Assembly: GCA_947246775.1 (NCBI GenBank)
Contig: CAMXTM010000119.1
Span: forward strand, 1-6,533
Reading direction: 5' to 3'
DNA: 6,533 nt
From: an uncultured Clostridium sp.
Lineage (GTDB): Bacteria; Bacillota; Clostridia; Lachnospirales; Anaerotignaceae
The notes under the pieces were generated by a model. That model saw nothing but the letters and a program-made list of their open reading frames with translations, was not told where the DNA came from and did no database searches. A program made the position numbers and the translations under genes. Positions 5,528-6,533 of the stretch are shown here, piece after piece. Within the stretch, counting starts at the first letter, position 1. Every line of letters begins with the position of its first letter.

Positions 5528-6533
5528 ATGGGGTTTTTAGAAGAATTTAAAAGCATTTCAACAGGAGAAAAAACACAAAGAGAAGCAGACATTGAAAAAG
5601 GCAAACAAAGTTTTAGACAATATTGTAATTTTATCAATGGTGATTTTTTTAAAAAAGAAAGAGCATATCAAGATATGGTTTGTGACGCCTTGCAAAAAAT
5701 GTATGAAAGAAAAATCATCAATCAAAAAACAAAAAAGCCTTATGACATACTGATATTAAATTTACCTCCCGGTTTTGGAAAGAGTTATACAGCTAGTTTG
5801 TTTGCAACATGGGTATTGGGAAAAAACAATCAAAATCAAGTGATTACTGTAAGTTATGGGCAGGATTTGGCAATCTCTTTTTCTAAAACAGTAAGAAATA
5901 CCATACAGCTAGAGGAATATCATGATTTTGTGCCTTCTAGCTTTTTCCCAACACTGAAAATAAAAGATGGGGACGGTGCAGCAGATAAATGGGCATTAGA
6001 AAATGCTTATATGAGTTATTTGGGTACTTCATTTGGTGGAAAATTAACAGGTATGAGGGGAAATATTATTATTGTAGATGACCCAATTAAAAATGCCGAA
6101 GAAGCAATGAACGAAAAAGTAAAACAAGGGCATTTTGATTTTTATAAAAATACCTTAACCTCCAGAATGTTGCCAAACAGTTTACAGATTATCATACAAA
6201 CTAGATGGGCTACCGATGATTTAGCAGGAAAATTGATAACAGAATATCCAGAAAGATGTTATATATTGCAGTTAGCAGCATTAGATAAATATGATAGGAG
6301 TATTTGTGAAAGTTTATACCCTACAGAGGATTTAGTAAGAAAAAGAGAAACGCTAGATGAGCCTATTTGGTTAGCAAACTATATGCAGCAACCAATTGAT
6401 ATCAAAGGGGTACTGTATGGAAAATTTAAAACGTATGATGTGATAGATAGTGATTTATTTGAAAAGTGGATTGCTTATATTGATACAGCAGATGAGGGAA
6501 AAGATTATTTGTGTGCTGTAATAGGTGGTGTAA
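5528..6533 (+). CDS. terL: Terminase large subunit, 3' end outside the window
   Basis: This is the packaging motor that cuts phage DNA and pumps it into the prohead. It starts at ATG 5528, with AAAGGTG (5516-5522) 5 bases upstream and 10 bases after the HTH gene, so the two are co-transcribed. The 335 codons present hold the whole ATPase domain and the beginning of the nuclease domain. The N-terminal half has Walker A PPGFGKS (residues 80-86), an ITVSY strand (106-110), Walker B IIIVDDP (180-186) and the coupling motif IIIQTRW (221-227). An RNase H-type nuclease begins at about 315 with AYIDTADEGKDY, where D319 is the likely first metal ligand. Order and type match Mu gp28-like and Firmicute Terminase_6 proteins. 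The frame is open to the last base, so it is cut by the window edge and not broken. Roughly a quarter to a third should be missing. Confidence 0.95.
   Translation, partial: MGFLEEFKSISTGEKTQREADIEKGKQSFRQYCNFINGDFFKKERAYQDMVCDALQKMYERKIINQKTKKPYDILILNLPPGFGKSYTASLFATWVLGKNNQNQVITVSYGQDLAISFSKTVRNTIQLEEYHDFVPSSFFPTLKIKDGDGAADKWALENAYMSYLGTSFGGKLTGMRGNIIIVDDPIKNAEEAMNEKVKQGHFDFYKNTLTSRMLPNSLQIIIQTRWATDDLAGKLITEYPERCYILQLAALDKYDRSICESLYPTEDLVRKRETLDEPIWLANYMQQPIDIKGVLYGKFKTYDVIDSDLFEKWIAYIDTADEGKDYLCAVIGGV

Overview
The window is a low-G+C stretch, visibly A+T-rich with A-rich Shine-Dalgarno leaders and the standard genetic code. It carries the early-to-late junction of a Mu-like (transposable) phage or prophage. 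Codon use, AGGAGG-type ribosome sites and the protein style point to a Firmicute host, probably a clostridial or Lachnospiraceae-type bacterium; that host call is inference. Every gene seen lies on the + strand.

Layout. Bases 1-159 are a non-coding leader with a strong hairpin and inverted repeats. Bases 160-2157 encode a MuA-type DDE transposase and 2347-3246 a MuB-type AAA+ target-selection ATPase. The 189-base gap between them holds two hairpins, one of them an 81-base nested palindrome. A tight cluster follows: a small Cys-rich protein (3264-3452), a small one-pass membrane protein with a charged helical tail (3442-3690), and a GemA/DUF1018-like protein made of two tandem repeats (3687-4067). 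An intrinsic terminator at 4056-4081 closes the early operon.

A separate extended -10 promoter then drives a Mor-family activator (4200-4457). Just downstream, four copies of TTGTCA with an exact 13-base period abut and overlap the -35 box of a good sigma-A-type promoter, which points at the packaging genes. These are a DUF3486 (Mu gp27-like) small-terminase-type gene (4587-5138), a sigma-region-4-like HTH protein (5224-5517) and the terminase large subunit (5528 to beyond the window end).

Working model (inference). A and B replicate the phage by transposition. The early operon stops at the terminator. Mor is made from its own promoter and activates the packaging/late operon through the 13-base repeats, with no separate C protein in between. 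The most striking oddities are the doubly damaged DUF3486 gene (ATC where the start codon should be, plus an in-frame TAA at codon 58), the 13-base operator array, and the nested palindrome between A and B. The window looks like a little-described Gram-positive Mu-like element rather than a wholly new kind of system.
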